Shown: piece by piece, positions 42,133-51,400 of the stretch | Layout: each line of letters opens with the position of its first letter | Numbering within the stretch: the stretch's first letter is position 1 | The notes under the pieces: model-generated | Databases searched by the model: none | Told to the model about the DNA's origin: nothing | What the model saw: only the letters and a program-made list of their open reading frames with translations | From: an uncultured Collinsella sp. | GTDB taxonomy: Bacteria > Actinomycetota > Coriobacteriia > Coriobacteriales > Coriobacteriaceae | Assembly (NCBI GenBank): GCA_902490305.1 | Contig: CABUDI010000011.1 | Coordinates: 1 to 54,823, forward strand | Length of the DNA stretch: 54,823 bases | Direction of reading: 5' to 3' | Position numbers and translations under genes: made by a program

Positions 42133-43437
42133 CTACTTGCGCAGCGGCTTGGGCAGCGGAATGCCGGCGGCGATAACGGCAGCGATGATCATGCAGACGA
42201 TACCCTTGAGTGGGAAGCACATGAGCAGCAGGCCCACGACCATGACCGGCTGGCGCATGACCGCACCCATCGTCGATGCCGTGCAGACGGCGACGCAAAA
42301 GACCGGATCTGCGCCGGTGAGGATGGCAAGGCCGTAGCCCAGGCTCACACCCGAGAAGATAACCGGGAAGAAGTGGCCGCCACGCCAACCAAGGTTGATG
42401 AGGGCGGGCGTCAGCATGGCCTTAACAAGACCGGTCGCGATAAGCACGCCAGCGGGAATGGTCAGGTAGGTTTCCATGAGCACGTCGGCCTGGGTCTCGC
42501 CGGCAAACATGGTGTAGGGCAGGACCGTGCCGCAGATGGCGAGCGCCAGACCGGCCAGCATGGCCTTGACGACAGGGCGCGCCCCTATTGCATGGGCAAG
42601 CGCTTCGCTCGCATGCTCAGAGACAAAGAACAGCCAACCGCATACGGTGCCGACCAGCGCCAGCGGAATGAGCCAAACAAGTTCCAGGTTGCCTACCTCG
42701 GCAGCCTCGAACCTGGGCATGCCCATGCCACCGCCCACAAGCTGGCCAAGCAGCAGGTAGGTGCCCAGACCGCCGGCAATCGCAATGCCGTAGACCACCA
42801 TCTTTTGCGCCTTGGGCAGCTTGATGGTGATCTCGCCGGACATGGACTCATCGTCGGCGTCTTCGCCCTGGCCGTCAGTACTTCCGGCAAGCGGCGCCAC
42901 AAAGCCAAAGACGGGCGCGGTAAAGAGTGCCGTCAGGGCAGCCTGGGTGCCCAGCAGCGTGAGCTCCCTAAACTCGGCGCCAAAGCGACGCATGCGATCG
43001 CCGACCCAGCTGCACAGACCCGCGATGACGCCGGTCAGGCCGGCCTCCGGTCCAATGCTGCCGCCAAACAGCAGCGGCAGCAATGCCGCGAGCGAAAGCT
43101 TGCCCAGATTGTCGTACGGGTAGCGTCCATCGCGCTTTACCTTGGCCATCACCTGGTTGAGGTCATCGGTCTTGGTGCCCGTCGTCTTTTCGTACAGACC
43201 GATCAGCAGGCCGCCCAGCAGGCAGACGAAAAACGGGTATGGCAGAAAGCCAAACGGGCCGCTGGCAAGCTCGGGCGAAGCGACGCCCAGCGCGTGTGGA
43301 ATCTCGGTCCATAGATAGTCGATGCCGTGCTCCATCGCAAAGAAGAACAGCTAGACTGCGGCACCTGCGAACGCACCGGTCACGGCAACGCTAACTAAAA
43401 ACAGCGCGCGGTTTGTGGGTTTGGCAAGGTTATCCAT
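42133..43437 (-). pseudogene. ClC-family chloride channel/antiporter interrupted by an in-frame TAG
   Basis: The natural start is the ATG at 43437, after GGGAGGA: MDNLAKPTNRALFLVSVAVT... Codon 29 (43353-43351) is TAG inside the first helix (context AGAAV-stop-LFFFAMEHG), so the 434-codon frame is broken; TGG to TAG is the simplest change. After it the frame is open for 400 residues from ATG 43335, which has no ribosome site and would lack most of helix A. The rest is a normal ClC body: GGSIGPEAGLTG (selectivity loop, with Ile where classic ClC proteins have the gating Glu of GxEGP), an acidic insert GEDADDESMSGE, and GWRGGHFFPVIFSG. Either a recent pseudogene, a reinitiated protein or a base-call error. 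TACAAT at 43477-43482 may be its -10. Confidence 0.85.
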
Positions 43438-43476
43438 CGGGTCCTCCCGCGGTCAAAGTCGACATAGATACGTTTT

Positions 43477-43482
43477 ATTGTA
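43477..43482 (-). promoter_or_regulatory. Candidate -10 element for the ClC gene
   Basis: TACAAT on the minus strand, 39 bases before the ATG at 43437. Its presence supports the upstream start that contains the TAG codon. Confidence 0.4.
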
Positions 43483-43562
43483 GAGCGAGTGTGGCCCAGA
43501 CAAGCCAACCGTCTGCGCCGCAAACGGCACCATTGGGAGCCATAGTGGGGCAGGCTCAAGGC

Positions 43563-44096
43563 TTATCCGTTGATAATCGAGGCAATCTCGCGCAAATCGT
43601 CGGCAAAGTAGATGCCGTGCTGGCGCTTCAGGCTCGAAAGCCCCTTATCAATCATGTGCCCGAGCAGCGCCTTGAGGTCGTTGTAGTAACCGTTCAGGTT
43701 GTACAAAATGCACGGCGCATCGAGATGCCCCAACGACACCGCGGACATGACCTCGGCAATCTCCTCGAGCGTACCCGTCCCGCCGGGAAAGGCAATGAAG
43801 GCATCACCAAGCTCGATCATCTTGGCTTTACGCTCGGCCATATCGCTCGTCACGATGAGATCGTCGATTCCGTCGTGCTGAAACTCGGCCTCGATAAAAA
43901 AGCTCGGCTCCACGCCCGTCACATGTCCGCCAGCATCGAGCACGCTATCGGCGAGCGCGCCCATCAGGCCCGATTTGGACCCGCCGTACACCAACGCGTG
44001 GCCGTTGGTGCCAATCCAGTTGCCCAGCTCCTGTACCGCAGGTAGAAACGCCGGGTCACTACCGACGCTGGCACCCAGATACACGGTGATATTCAT
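43563..44096 (-). CDS. LOG-family (TIGR00730) Rossmann-fold nucleotide hydrolase
   Basis: 177 residues from the ATG at 44096 (GGGGGA upstream); a five-codon longer frame exists. Signature motifs of LOG/lysine-decarboxylase-like proteins: VYGGSKSGLMG, the MAERKAKM arginine, and PGGTGTLEE, with the catalytic Glu pair. Members cleave the N-glycosidic bond of AMP or cytokinin-type nucleotides to free base plus ribose-5-phosphate; in bacteria they may serve purine salvage. The potassium channel gene is 35 bases upstream on the same strand. Confidence 0.88.
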   Translation of the reverse strand: MNITVYLGASVGSDPAFLPAVQELGNWIGTNGHALVYGGSKSGLMGALADSVLDAGGHVTGVEPSFFIEAEFQHDGIDDLIVTSDMAERKAKMIELGDAFIAFPGGTGTLEEIAEVMSAVSLGHLDAPCILYNLNGYYNDLKALLGHMIDKGLSSLKRQHGIYFADDLREIASIING

Positions 44097-44131
44097 TTCA
44101 GTCCCCCTCATCGTGACGCGCGGCGCCCGTT

Positions 44132-44557
44132 CTAGCGTTGGCGGCGGCGATATTCGCGCACGCGGCGCGACAGATCGGCGAGCTCGTCACGATCGAGCTC
44201 TTCCAAATGCTCAAGATCGTCCATAAAGCGCGCCATGGTGTCCTTTTGGCGCAGCTTGATGAGCGTATTGCAGTAGTTCACCGCCACGCCCGTAAGCATG
44301 GCGATATAGAAGATACTGATGACGCTTAGGATGACGGTAATGCCGCGGGCAACCGGCGTTTCTGCCGGGATATCGCCAAAGCCGATCGTCGAGACCGTCT
44401 CAAAGCTAAACCAGAGACCATCACCAAAGGTGAGGGTCGTAGGCTCGGACAGCCAGACAGCCGTCGAGCACAGCAGGTAAAAGATAAGAAACAGGCCCGT
44501 AATGCGTGCAAAGCCAGCCTGTCGCAGCACATCGGCAAGCGTCCTGAGCTTTTTCAT
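44132..44557 (-). CDS. Two-helix potassium channel
   Basis: 141 residues from the ATG at 44557 (GGAAGGGG in front). TM1 about 16-35 (ITGLFLIFYLLCSTAVWL), pore helix and selectivity filter TVSTIGFGD (about 57-65), TM2 about 73-97, then a charged C-terminal helix rich in Glu/Arg that could form a coiled coil. KcsA-like architecture without RCK domain. Filter TIGFGD replaces TVGYGD, as in several bacterial ion_trans_2 proteins, and should still pass potassium. Divergent from the first sensor kinase. Confidence 0.87.
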   Translation of the reverse strand: MKKLRTLADVLRQAGFARITGLFLIFYLLCSTAVWLSEPTTLTFGDGLWFSFETVSTIGFGDIPAETPVARGITVILSVISIFYIAMLTGVAVNYCNTLIKLRQKDTMARFMDDLEHLEELDRDELADLSRRVREYRRRQR

Positions 44558-44593
44558 CGCGACCCCTTCCACGGACAACCAATCACGTTCGCT

Positions 44594-44709
44594 CGGTATT
44601 GTCCCACGCCTCCCCAGCAAACGGAACTAGTCATTGGGGACGTTCTTAAATGACCAGTCAAACAAGAACGTCCCCAATGACTAGTCGTTTAAGAACGTCC
44701 CCGATGACT
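44594..44709. repeat. Family B palindromic repeat between the potassium channel and sensor kinase genes
   Basis: AGTCATTGGGGACGTTCTT (44629-44647) and AAGAACGTCCCCAATGACT (44664-44682) are perfectly inverted. A third half (AAGAACGTCCCCGATGACT, 44691-44709) follows in direct orientation. The left flank TATTGTC...CACGCC matches the flank of the 30187-30318 copy and includes GACAAT (44598-44603, minus strand), a candidate -10 for the channel gene. Confidence 0.8.
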
Positions 44710-44801
44710 GCCGGGCGGGAGCGTTTAGCGGTACAGCTGCCGACTGGGCAGGCTGAGCTGGTATCCTTATGCGGTAATGTCTCGATTCGTTAGGATTGCA
44801 T

Positions 44802-47186
44802 GTGAGAGCTTCCGCTGTCCTTCGTTCAGTTATATATCGCACCCTGGCCGTCGCGCTTGCCGCGCTTGCCGTGCTGAATTCCATCGCGCCTGTCCAGGCT
44901 TTTGCCGATGACTCTAGTCAGCAGGTCAAAACGGTCCGCGTTGGTTGGCTCGTCAACAACGAGGGCTTCCAGGACGGCACCCCCGGCGAGCGTCTCTCGG
45001 GATGGGGTTACGAGTACCTCCAGACCCTCTCGTACTACACACCCGGCTGGCAGTACGAATACGTCTCCGGCACCTTCACCGAGCTTATGGAGAAGCTCGA
45101 AGCCGGCGAGATTGACCTCATGCCAAACATCTCCTACTCCGAAGAACGCGCCCAAAAACTGCTCTTCTCATCGAACCCCGAGGGCACCGAGCGCTACTAC
45201 ATCTATGCCAGGCCCGAGCGCGACGATCTGGCCAAGAGTGACCCCCGAGCGCTCCAAGGCCTTACCATCGGCTGCAACCCCGGCGTTATGCAAACCTTCG
45301 TTGGCCAGCAATGGCTCGCCAACGAAGGAATCGCCTGCACATACAAGGAGTATGACGGAAACTCCGTTCTCTTTGATGCGCTGGCAAACGGCGAGGTCGA
45401 TGCCGTCATCATGAACGACACGACCTCGTCGCCCAGTGCCTCCCCCATGTTCTACATTGGGTCGAGCGACTACTATTTTGCCGTCCCCAAAAGCCGCCCC
45501 GACCTGATGGACGACATCAATGCCGCCATGACAGCAATCGCCCGCGTCAACCCACGCTATAACGACGAAGTCAAATCTCACTACTCGGCCCAAAACAGCG
45601 GTTCATCATCGCTCAACGGCCCCGAATGTTCCTGGCTCAAAGCAAACAACAACACCATCACGCTCGGCTACATTACGGGCAAACTCCCCTACTGCAACGA
45701 AGACGAAGACGGCAAAATGGAAGGCTCGCTCGCATCGCTTGCGACGACGCTACACGATAAATTTGGCATTACGGTCAAAACCGTCGCCTTTGATAGCTAC
45801 AAGATGATGTCAAAGGCCCTGTCAGAGGGAAGCATAGACGTTGCGCTGCCGGCATACCGAGATTACTGGTTTGCCGAGCAATCAGGCGTTGTGCAGTCGG
45901 TATCGTTGGGGACCATGTCCCTCACCGCCATCCACACCGGCAGTAACCTGAAAAAAGACCTTCAGAACATCGCCTGTACCAAATCATCGTTTGTCAACCG
46001 AAATGCACTTGAAAGTCTATTCCCCACAGCGACCGTAACCGAATACCAATCCGACGATGAAGCGTTCGACGCCCTCAGGAAGGGAACGGCGCGCTGCATC
46101 GTCGCTCCCAGTTCACGCGTAAAAACCATCGGTGACCGTTATGATCTCGAGGACTGCGAGACGGTCGAGCTCCCTGACACCTGTGACCTCGCGTGCTTGA
46201 TGTCGCGCGGCAAGCCCGAACTGCTGGGAATCATCAACAAGGGCATCATCAATGCCGGAGAATCGCTCTCCGCAAGCAATTACTCATCCACGTCGTACAC
46301 GACCCAGGAATCAGACACGCTTCAATTCCTTTTTCGCAACCGCACCGCCATTGCAGCTACCCTCATCGGTATGTTGTCGGTCGGCATCGTCCTGCTCATC
46401 TGGGCGCTCGTGCGCGCTCGAACCGAGCGCAAAAAAGCCGATGCCGCCAACGCCGCCAAGACGGCATTCCTCACGCGCATGAGCCACGACATCCGAACGC
46501 CGCTCAACGGCATCCTGGGCCTTATCGATATCGAGGAATTGAAGGAAGGCGATATCCAGGTCGCCCGCGAAAGCCGCGCCAAGGCTCGTGTTGCCGCCAA
46601 TCACCTGCTCTCGCTGATTAACGACATCCTCGAGATGGGCAAAATCGAAGACCGCAAGATAACACTGGAACATGCGCCTTTTAACCTCAAAGAGCTCTGT
46701 GACAATACGCTGGTTCTGTGCAAGCTCCGTGCATCCGATAACGGCATCACAATGCAGGACAATAGTCTGCCATACGCCACGGGGCCATACATGGTCGGCA
46801 GCCCCACCCATATCCGACAGATCATGATCAACCTGTTAGACAACAGCATTAAGTACAACAAGCGCGGCGGCTCCGTCACCTTTAGCTCAAAGACCAAGCC
46901 ACTCGATAACGGGCGCGCGCTCTTTTGCTTTAGCGTTTCGGATACCGGCATTGGCATGACTCCCAAATTCTTAAAACATATCTATGAGCCGTTTGCCCAA
47001 GAAGGTAACGATGCGCGCAGCAAGTTCCAAGGAACCGGCATGGGCATGCCAATCGTCAAGTCGCTTATTGAACTGATGGGCGGCACCATCGAAGTCACCA
47101 GCGAGCTCCATGTGGGGCACCACGTTCTACGTGGAAATTCCGCTCGATATCGACAAGAATCCCCAGGCGCGGGCGAATACGGTTGA
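44802..47186 (+). pseudogene. Hybrid sensor kinase 1 (two SBP domains), frameshifted before its receiver
   Basis: 794 residues to the premature stop. The start is taken as GTG 44802 (AGGA six bases upstream; the TTG at 44796 is less likely). Signal peptide (about 1-38, ends QAFADD), two SBP_bac_3-like extracellular domains (about 45-265 and 280-495), one TM (about 514-537), HisKA with RMSHDIRTPLNG (His562), and HATPase (NLLDNSIKYN, DTGIGM, GTGMGMPIV). This is BvgS/EvgS-like. After GTIEVTSELHVG a run of four G (47114-47117) shifts the frame and 21 aberrant residues follow. Removing one G joins it to the receiver at 47110-47607 as a 934-residue protein. Probable ligands: amino acids or other small solutes. 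Confidence 0.85.
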
Positions 47187-47607
47187 GAGTACGCTCGACT
47201 GCTCGCTCGCCAACATGAACGTGCTGCTCGCCGAAGACAACGAATTGAACGCCGAGATTGCCCAGGCGCTGCTAGAATCCGAGGGCGTCGTGGTCACCCG
47301 CGCCGCCAACGGCAACGAAGTCGTCGATCTGTACCTGTCACGTCCCGCCGGCAGCTTCGATGCGATTCTGATGGACATTATGATGCCGGACATGGACGGC
47401 TATGAGGCAACCCGCGCGATTCGTCTGAGCGAGAAGGTCGATGCAGCCGATATCCCCATCATCGCGCTCACCGCCAATGCCTTTGCCGAGGACGCCAAGG
47501 CGGCACACGACGCCGGCATGAACGCCCATCTATCCAAACCGCTCGACTTTAACAAGCTCAAAAACATACTCGCCCGCATCAAGAAAAACGGATCCGTTTC
47601 GCTATAG
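47110..47607 (+). pseudogene. Receiver (REC) part of hybrid sensor kinase 1, out of frame
   Basis: In the -1 register of the kinase: FYVEIPLDID completes the ATPase domain, a linker follows, then a full REC domain: acidic pair in LLAEDNELN, phosphoacceptor Asp in LMDIMMPDMDG, Thr in ALTANAF and Lys in LSKPLD. An ATG at 47110 is in frame but has no ribosome site, so separate expression is doubtful; it is the C-terminus of the upstream protein. All phosphotransfer residues are intact, which argues that the break is recent or a sequencing error. Confidence 0.85.
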
Positions 47608-47649
47608 TTTGTGCTCAACCACCACGCACGACCAGAAAGGAAGCCAACG

Positions 47650-48129
47650 ATGTTTAGACCCTTACGTCGAAAGAAACGCGCCATCACTGACGAGGAAGCG
47701 CGCGAACTGCTCGCTACCTGCAAGCGCGGCGTCTTTGCCGTCAACGGCGACGATGGCTACCCGTACGCCATTCCCGTCAACTACTTCTTTGACGCCGAGC
47801 ACGACAAGATCTATTTCCATGGCGCCAAAGCCGGCCACAAGGTCGACGCACTCAAGCGCGATGACAAGGTCTGCTTTACCGTATATGGCAACGAGTGGTA
47901 CCAGGACGGTGACTGGGCTCCCCACGTTATGAGCACCGTCGTCTTTGGCCGTTGTCGCCTGGCGAATGACACCCCCGCGTTTATCGAGGACAAAGTCCGC
48001 CAGCTCGCCCTTAAGTACTACCCTTCTGCCGAAGAAGTCGAAGAGGAAATCGCCAAGGACATCAAGGGCGTCCAGCTCTACGAGATTTCGATTGAGCATC
48101 TCTGCGGCAAGCAGATTCAGGAAAAGTAA
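47650..48129 (+). CDS. Pyridoxamine 5'-phosphate oxidase-fold flavoprotein (NimA-like)
   Basis: 159 residues from the ATG at 47650, after GAAAGGAAG. Split beta-barrel: ITDEEARELLATCKRGVFAVNGDDGYPYAIPVNYFFD, then KIYFHGAKAGHKVDALKRDDKVCFTVYG, and VVFGRCRLAND. This pattern is that of NimA-like proteins in anaerobes, some of which reduce 5-nitroimidazoles; most members have no proven drug role. FMN or haem binding is likely. The gene stands between the two convergent sensor kinase loci. The stop is followed by a shared terminator. Confidence 0.82.
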   Translation: MFRPLRRKKRAITDEEARELLATCKRGVFAVNGDDGYPYAIPVNYFFDAEHDKIYFHGAKAGHKVDALKRDDKVCFTVYGNEWYQDGDWAPHVMSTVVFGRCRLANDTPAFIEDKVRQLALKYYPSAEEVEEEIAKDIKGVQLYEISIEHLCGKQIQEK

Positions 48130-48156
48130 GCCCCTCAGCAGGCCTCATCAATAACA

Positions 48157-48196
48157 ATATGGCCTGGTTCCAACCCACCTTGGAACCAGGCCATAT
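48157..48196. terminator. Bidirectional hairpin between the PNPOx gene and sensor kinase 2
   Basis: ATATGGCCTGGTTCCAA (48157-48173) and TTGGAACCAGGCCATAT (48180-48196) pair perfectly over 17 bases with a 6-base loop. The minus-strand kinase stop begins three bases later. Confidence 0.75.
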
Positions 48197-48198
48197 GC

Positions 48199-49224
48199 TT
48201 ATAGAGCGTCGGCGGCTATGTGCGCAAGCGCCTCAATGAGCTCCTGCGAGCTCACGGGTTTACTCAGGTGCGCGTTCATGCCCGCCTCACGCGAAAGCCT
48301 GCGGTCGTCGGCAAAGGCGTTGGCGCTCACGGCGATAATCGGCGTGGTCGCGGCATCCTCGCGATCGAGTGCTCGAATCTGACGTGTGGCCTCAAGGCCA
48401 TCGATGCCCGGCATCATGATGTCCATCAACACCACGTCGTACTCGTGCGGCACGCTCGCGGCAAACATCTCGACGGCAGACTCACCATCCCTAGCGTGTG
48501 TCACGACGGCACCGGCACGGCTGAGCGTAAACTGCGCGATCTCGGCATTCAGATCGTTATCCTCTACGAGCAAAACGCGCAAGCCCTGGAGTGCATCGCC
48601 GTCTCCCGCGTCCACGCGAACTGCCTGAGGAATCTCGGAGCGTTTGCATTTCTCGAACGGCAGGCGGATGGTAAACGTCGTCCCCTGCCCCAAGACGCTC
48701 GTAAAACTCATGGTTCCGCCCATAAGCTCGACCAGCTGTTTTGCGATAGGCGCGCCCAGGCCAGTTCCCGACGAAGCGCCTTCCACCTGCTGCTCCTCGC
48801 GGCAAAACGGCTCGTAGAGGTGCTTTTGGAACTCCTCGCTCATGCCAATACCGTTGTCGGCGATCGTGTATTCATAGACGGGGACGCCATCCGCTGGCTC
48901 CACCTCGCGGCACACCAGGCGGACATAGCCGCCCTGGCGGTTGTACTTGACGGCATTGCCGGCAATATTGAGCAACAAACGCTTGAGGTGCGTCACGCTC
49001 ACCCGCGCATAGGGATGATTAAGCGTCTGCTGGTCGGAGATAATTGTCACCAGACGCTCCTCGGCCTGGCGCTCCAGAATATCGCGCACTTCACAGTTGA
49101 GGGCCACCAAATTTATGGGCACGAGGTTCAGGTCGACCTGCCCGCTCTCCAGGCGACTCATATCGAGCGCCTCGTTGGCAAGGTCGAGCAGCAGTCCCGA
49201 TGCCGTCCAGATTTTGAGCGGCAC
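48199..49224 (-). pseudogene. ATPase and receiver part of hybrid sensor kinase 2, out of frame
   Basis: Begins in register at KIWTASGLLLDLANEALDMSRLESG (second HisKA helix), then HATPase (LLNIAGNAVKYN, DNGIGMSEEF, SGTGLGAPIAKQLVELMGG) and REC (LLVEDNDLN, phosphoacceptor Asp in LMDIMMPGIDG, SANAF, LSKPVS). There is a GTG-type potential start but no ribosome site, so it should be read as the 3' part of the kinase beginning at 50390. All catalytic positions are intact. The break is a missing base in an A-run (49212-49215 on the plus strand, TTTT). Confidence 0.85.
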
Positions 49225-50390
49225 TCAGTCTGCTTTTGCAGATCGTCCGCATTGGCATCGCCAACCTCGACCATGCCGCGAATGCCGTTGATGGGCGTGC
49301 GCAGATCGTGGCTCATGCGACGCAGAAACTCCGTCTTTGCCGAGTTGGCAGACGAGTCCTCACGCGCCGCCTTTGCCAGCTTGTCGCCATAGTCGCGCTC
49401 CTGCTGCAGCAAGTCCGTCAAACGTCGACGATCAGCGCGGCGACGCACCGTCACAACAACGGCTATAACACCGCCGTAGAGTACCAGCACGCCGGCGGCA
49501 ACAGCCGCGGCGACCTCAAAGTAGCGCTGCGCCGAGGCATAGGTGTACACATAGAATTTGTGCGCTTTTCCAAATGTGCCCAAATACCACTCGCCGTCGG
49601 CGTTAACCAATCTGACCTTACCAGCCAGGCATCGATCCTTAATACCGTCGACAATAAAGACATCCGTCGCAGGCAGATCGAACACGCCCAATACGGTGGG
49701 TTCAACGGCATTGGTCGCAACGACCTTGCCGTCGCTTTCGATCACGATATTGCCGCTATCGATGGTTTCATAGCCATCAAGCAAGCTCTGCAGTTTGAGT
49801 GTATTGCTTGCAACCGCTTTCGCGCTCTGATGCCTTACCGCGATAACGATGCCCTCGCCATCCTGCCGAGTCACGCAGCCAATGTCTGCGACCGAATCAT
49901 CCGCAAGCGTGATGCGGGCGGTATAGGACTTAAGCGGATGAGTTGCCACCTCCAGCACGGGTGATTCTTTGAGATACGTAGCGAGCGACCCGTAGTCCAC
50001 ATCGCCCGTCGAGGACTCGGACACCAAATTGCCCGATGCGTCCGTCACGATCAGCGCGCTCACGTTGAACTGGTCGGCGTATTGCTCCAGCATGGCGTTA
50101 TCCACCGAACCGTCGCGCTCCATATCGCGGGCAGCCTCTCCGGCGATTTCCATAACGCGTATCAGGTTTTTGGTCGTATAGGCGCTGTTGAATGCATCGT
50201 AGGAAAGGCTCTGCGTCGCCACGTAATCGACAACGTCGGCAAAGCGCTGCTCGGCTTGGGCCGTCGTGTAATCGTAGCTCATCATGCCGGCAACAACCGA
50301 GAGCGCTATCCCCAGCAGAGCGACAAGGAGCCATGCCCCTGTCGAACGATTGTCCCGCTCCTGAGCGGCGTGGTCGGGCGCATCGATCAT
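49158..50390 (-). pseudogene. Sensor and HisKA part of hybrid sensor kinase 2, prematurely terminated
   Basis: 410 residues, of which about 391 are native. TM1 about 20-40, an extracellular Cache-like sensor (about 45-310), TM2 about 313-336, then a coiled-coil linker and HisKA with RMSHDLRTPING (His361). After DLQKQTECRS the frame breaks at AAAA and 18 unrelated residues precede the stop. Inserting one base restores a 730-residue kinase-receiver protein with the downstream frame. The ATG overlaps the stop of the lipoprotein gene (ATGA), so the two proteins are made together. Confidence 0.85.
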
Positions 50391-51256
50391 GACAGGCCCT
50401 CCATATTCAAAAATGGCGAAGGGTCATCGAAGTACTTTGACACCAGGCGTTCCATGGTGCCATCGGCAAGCATTTCTTGGTAGGCATGAGTGAGCTTGAC
50501 GTCGATGCCACGCGTATCGTTGATATCGAAAGCGGTGCCCAAACCGACCTCTAGCAGCGGCTCATCCAAAATGCGATATGCCACACCATAGTCTTTTTCG
50601 TAGGTGAGGAACGAGGACTCATGCGCGGCGATAGCGTCGACCAGGCCCTCGACGAGCGCCGGGTTCAGGTATGAACCGTCCGAAAAGCTGTAGAGTTCCT
50701 TGATCTGCGGAACGTTTTCATTTATGCGATTGAGCAAAATGTCCTCGGGCTTGGTGGTGGACTGAACCGCCACGATCTTATCCTCAAGATCGGCAAGCGT
50801 GTAGATATCGCTCTGGGGATCGACCGCGACCACCTGGCGGCTCGCAAGGTACGGGCCGGCCCAACGATATTCGTTTTCGCGACCCGTCATACTAAAGCTG
50901 CCCATGACACAATCGAGTTCGCCGCTCGCCAGCAGCTCCTTCTTCTTTTCCCAGTCGATCAGCTGGTATTTTGGCTTGTAACCAATGCGAGTCAAAGCCT
51001 CGGTCAATATCTCGACATCCAGGCCAACGATATCGCCGTACTCGTCGGTATACACAAACGGTGGATAGAGGTCGCTGCCGACGTTGAGCGTCTTAAGGTT
51101 GTCGTCTTTGGCCTGCGAGGCATCCAGGCCTTCTAATGCAGACGTCGAGGCTCTGCCATTCGACCCGGAACAGCCGGCTATCGCTACGACAAAGGCGCAC
51201 GCTACCGCAAGCGCAACAAACAACGAAATGGCAACCGAGCGACGGGACCTTTTCAT
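50387..51256 (-). CDS. Solute-binding lipoprotein coupled to sensor kinase 2
   Basis: 289 residues from the ATG at 51256 (GGAG upstream). Signal peptide with lipobox VAIAGC (Cys29), then an SBP_bac_3 domain (about 52-285): LNVGSDLYPPFVYTDEYGDIVGLDVEI, LDCVMGSFSMTGREN, and DIYTLADLEDKIVAVQSTT. That is the amino-acid-binding fold of ABC uptake systems, but no permease or ATPase gene is near. The stop overlaps the start of sensor kinase 2 by four bases, so it probably serves as a ligand-sensing partner. AT-rich upstream sequence (51257-51340) has several possible -10 boxes such as TATTAT. Confidence 0.87.
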   Translation of the reverse strand: MKRSRRSVAISLFVALAVACAFVVAIAGCSGSNGRASTSALEGLDASQAKDDNLKTLNVGSDLYPPFVYTDEYGDIVGLDVEILTEALTRIGYKPKYQLIDWEKKKELLASGELDCVMGSFSMTGRENEYRWAGPYLASRQVVAVDPQSDIYTLADLEDKIVAVQSTTKPEDILLNRINENVPQIKELYSFSDGSYLNPALVEGLVDAIAAHESSFLTYEKDYGVAYRILDEPLLEVGLGTAFDINDTRGIDVKLTHAYQEMLADGTMERLVSKYFDDPSPFLNMEGLS

Positions 51257-51349
51257 CGAGCTCCATACGATCCTGTTTACAGACTGAAATGGTAAAAAAT
51301 AATAGCAAACAAAACCACACGAGTGCCCAATGGCTACAGACGTTTTACC

Positions 51350-51389
51350 ATGTGGGGCCTTCCAGCCGACTTGGCAGAAGGCCCCGCAT
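51350..51389 (-). terminator. Hairpin after the MalY/PatB gene
   Basis: GGGGCCTTC (51354-51362) and GAAGGCCCC (51377-51385), with near-complementary flanks (ATGT/GCAT). It follows the minus-strand stop at 51401 by about 12 bases. No strong T-run; probable terminator. Confidence 0.6.
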
Positions 51390-51400
51390 GCAGTGCTCAC

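Noticed and set aside
42133..43437. TAG read as pyrrolysine or by programmed suppression in the ClC gene
   Set aside because: No pyl genes are seen, the family has no functional residue there, and a simple TGG to TAG change explains it.
47105..49230. Programmed ribosomal frameshifting in both sensor kinases
   Set aside because: The two sites need opposite shifts (+1 and -1), neither has a full X-XXY-YYZ heptamer with a downstream pseudoknot that I can see, and simple homopolymer length change is more economical. Not excluded for kinase 2.
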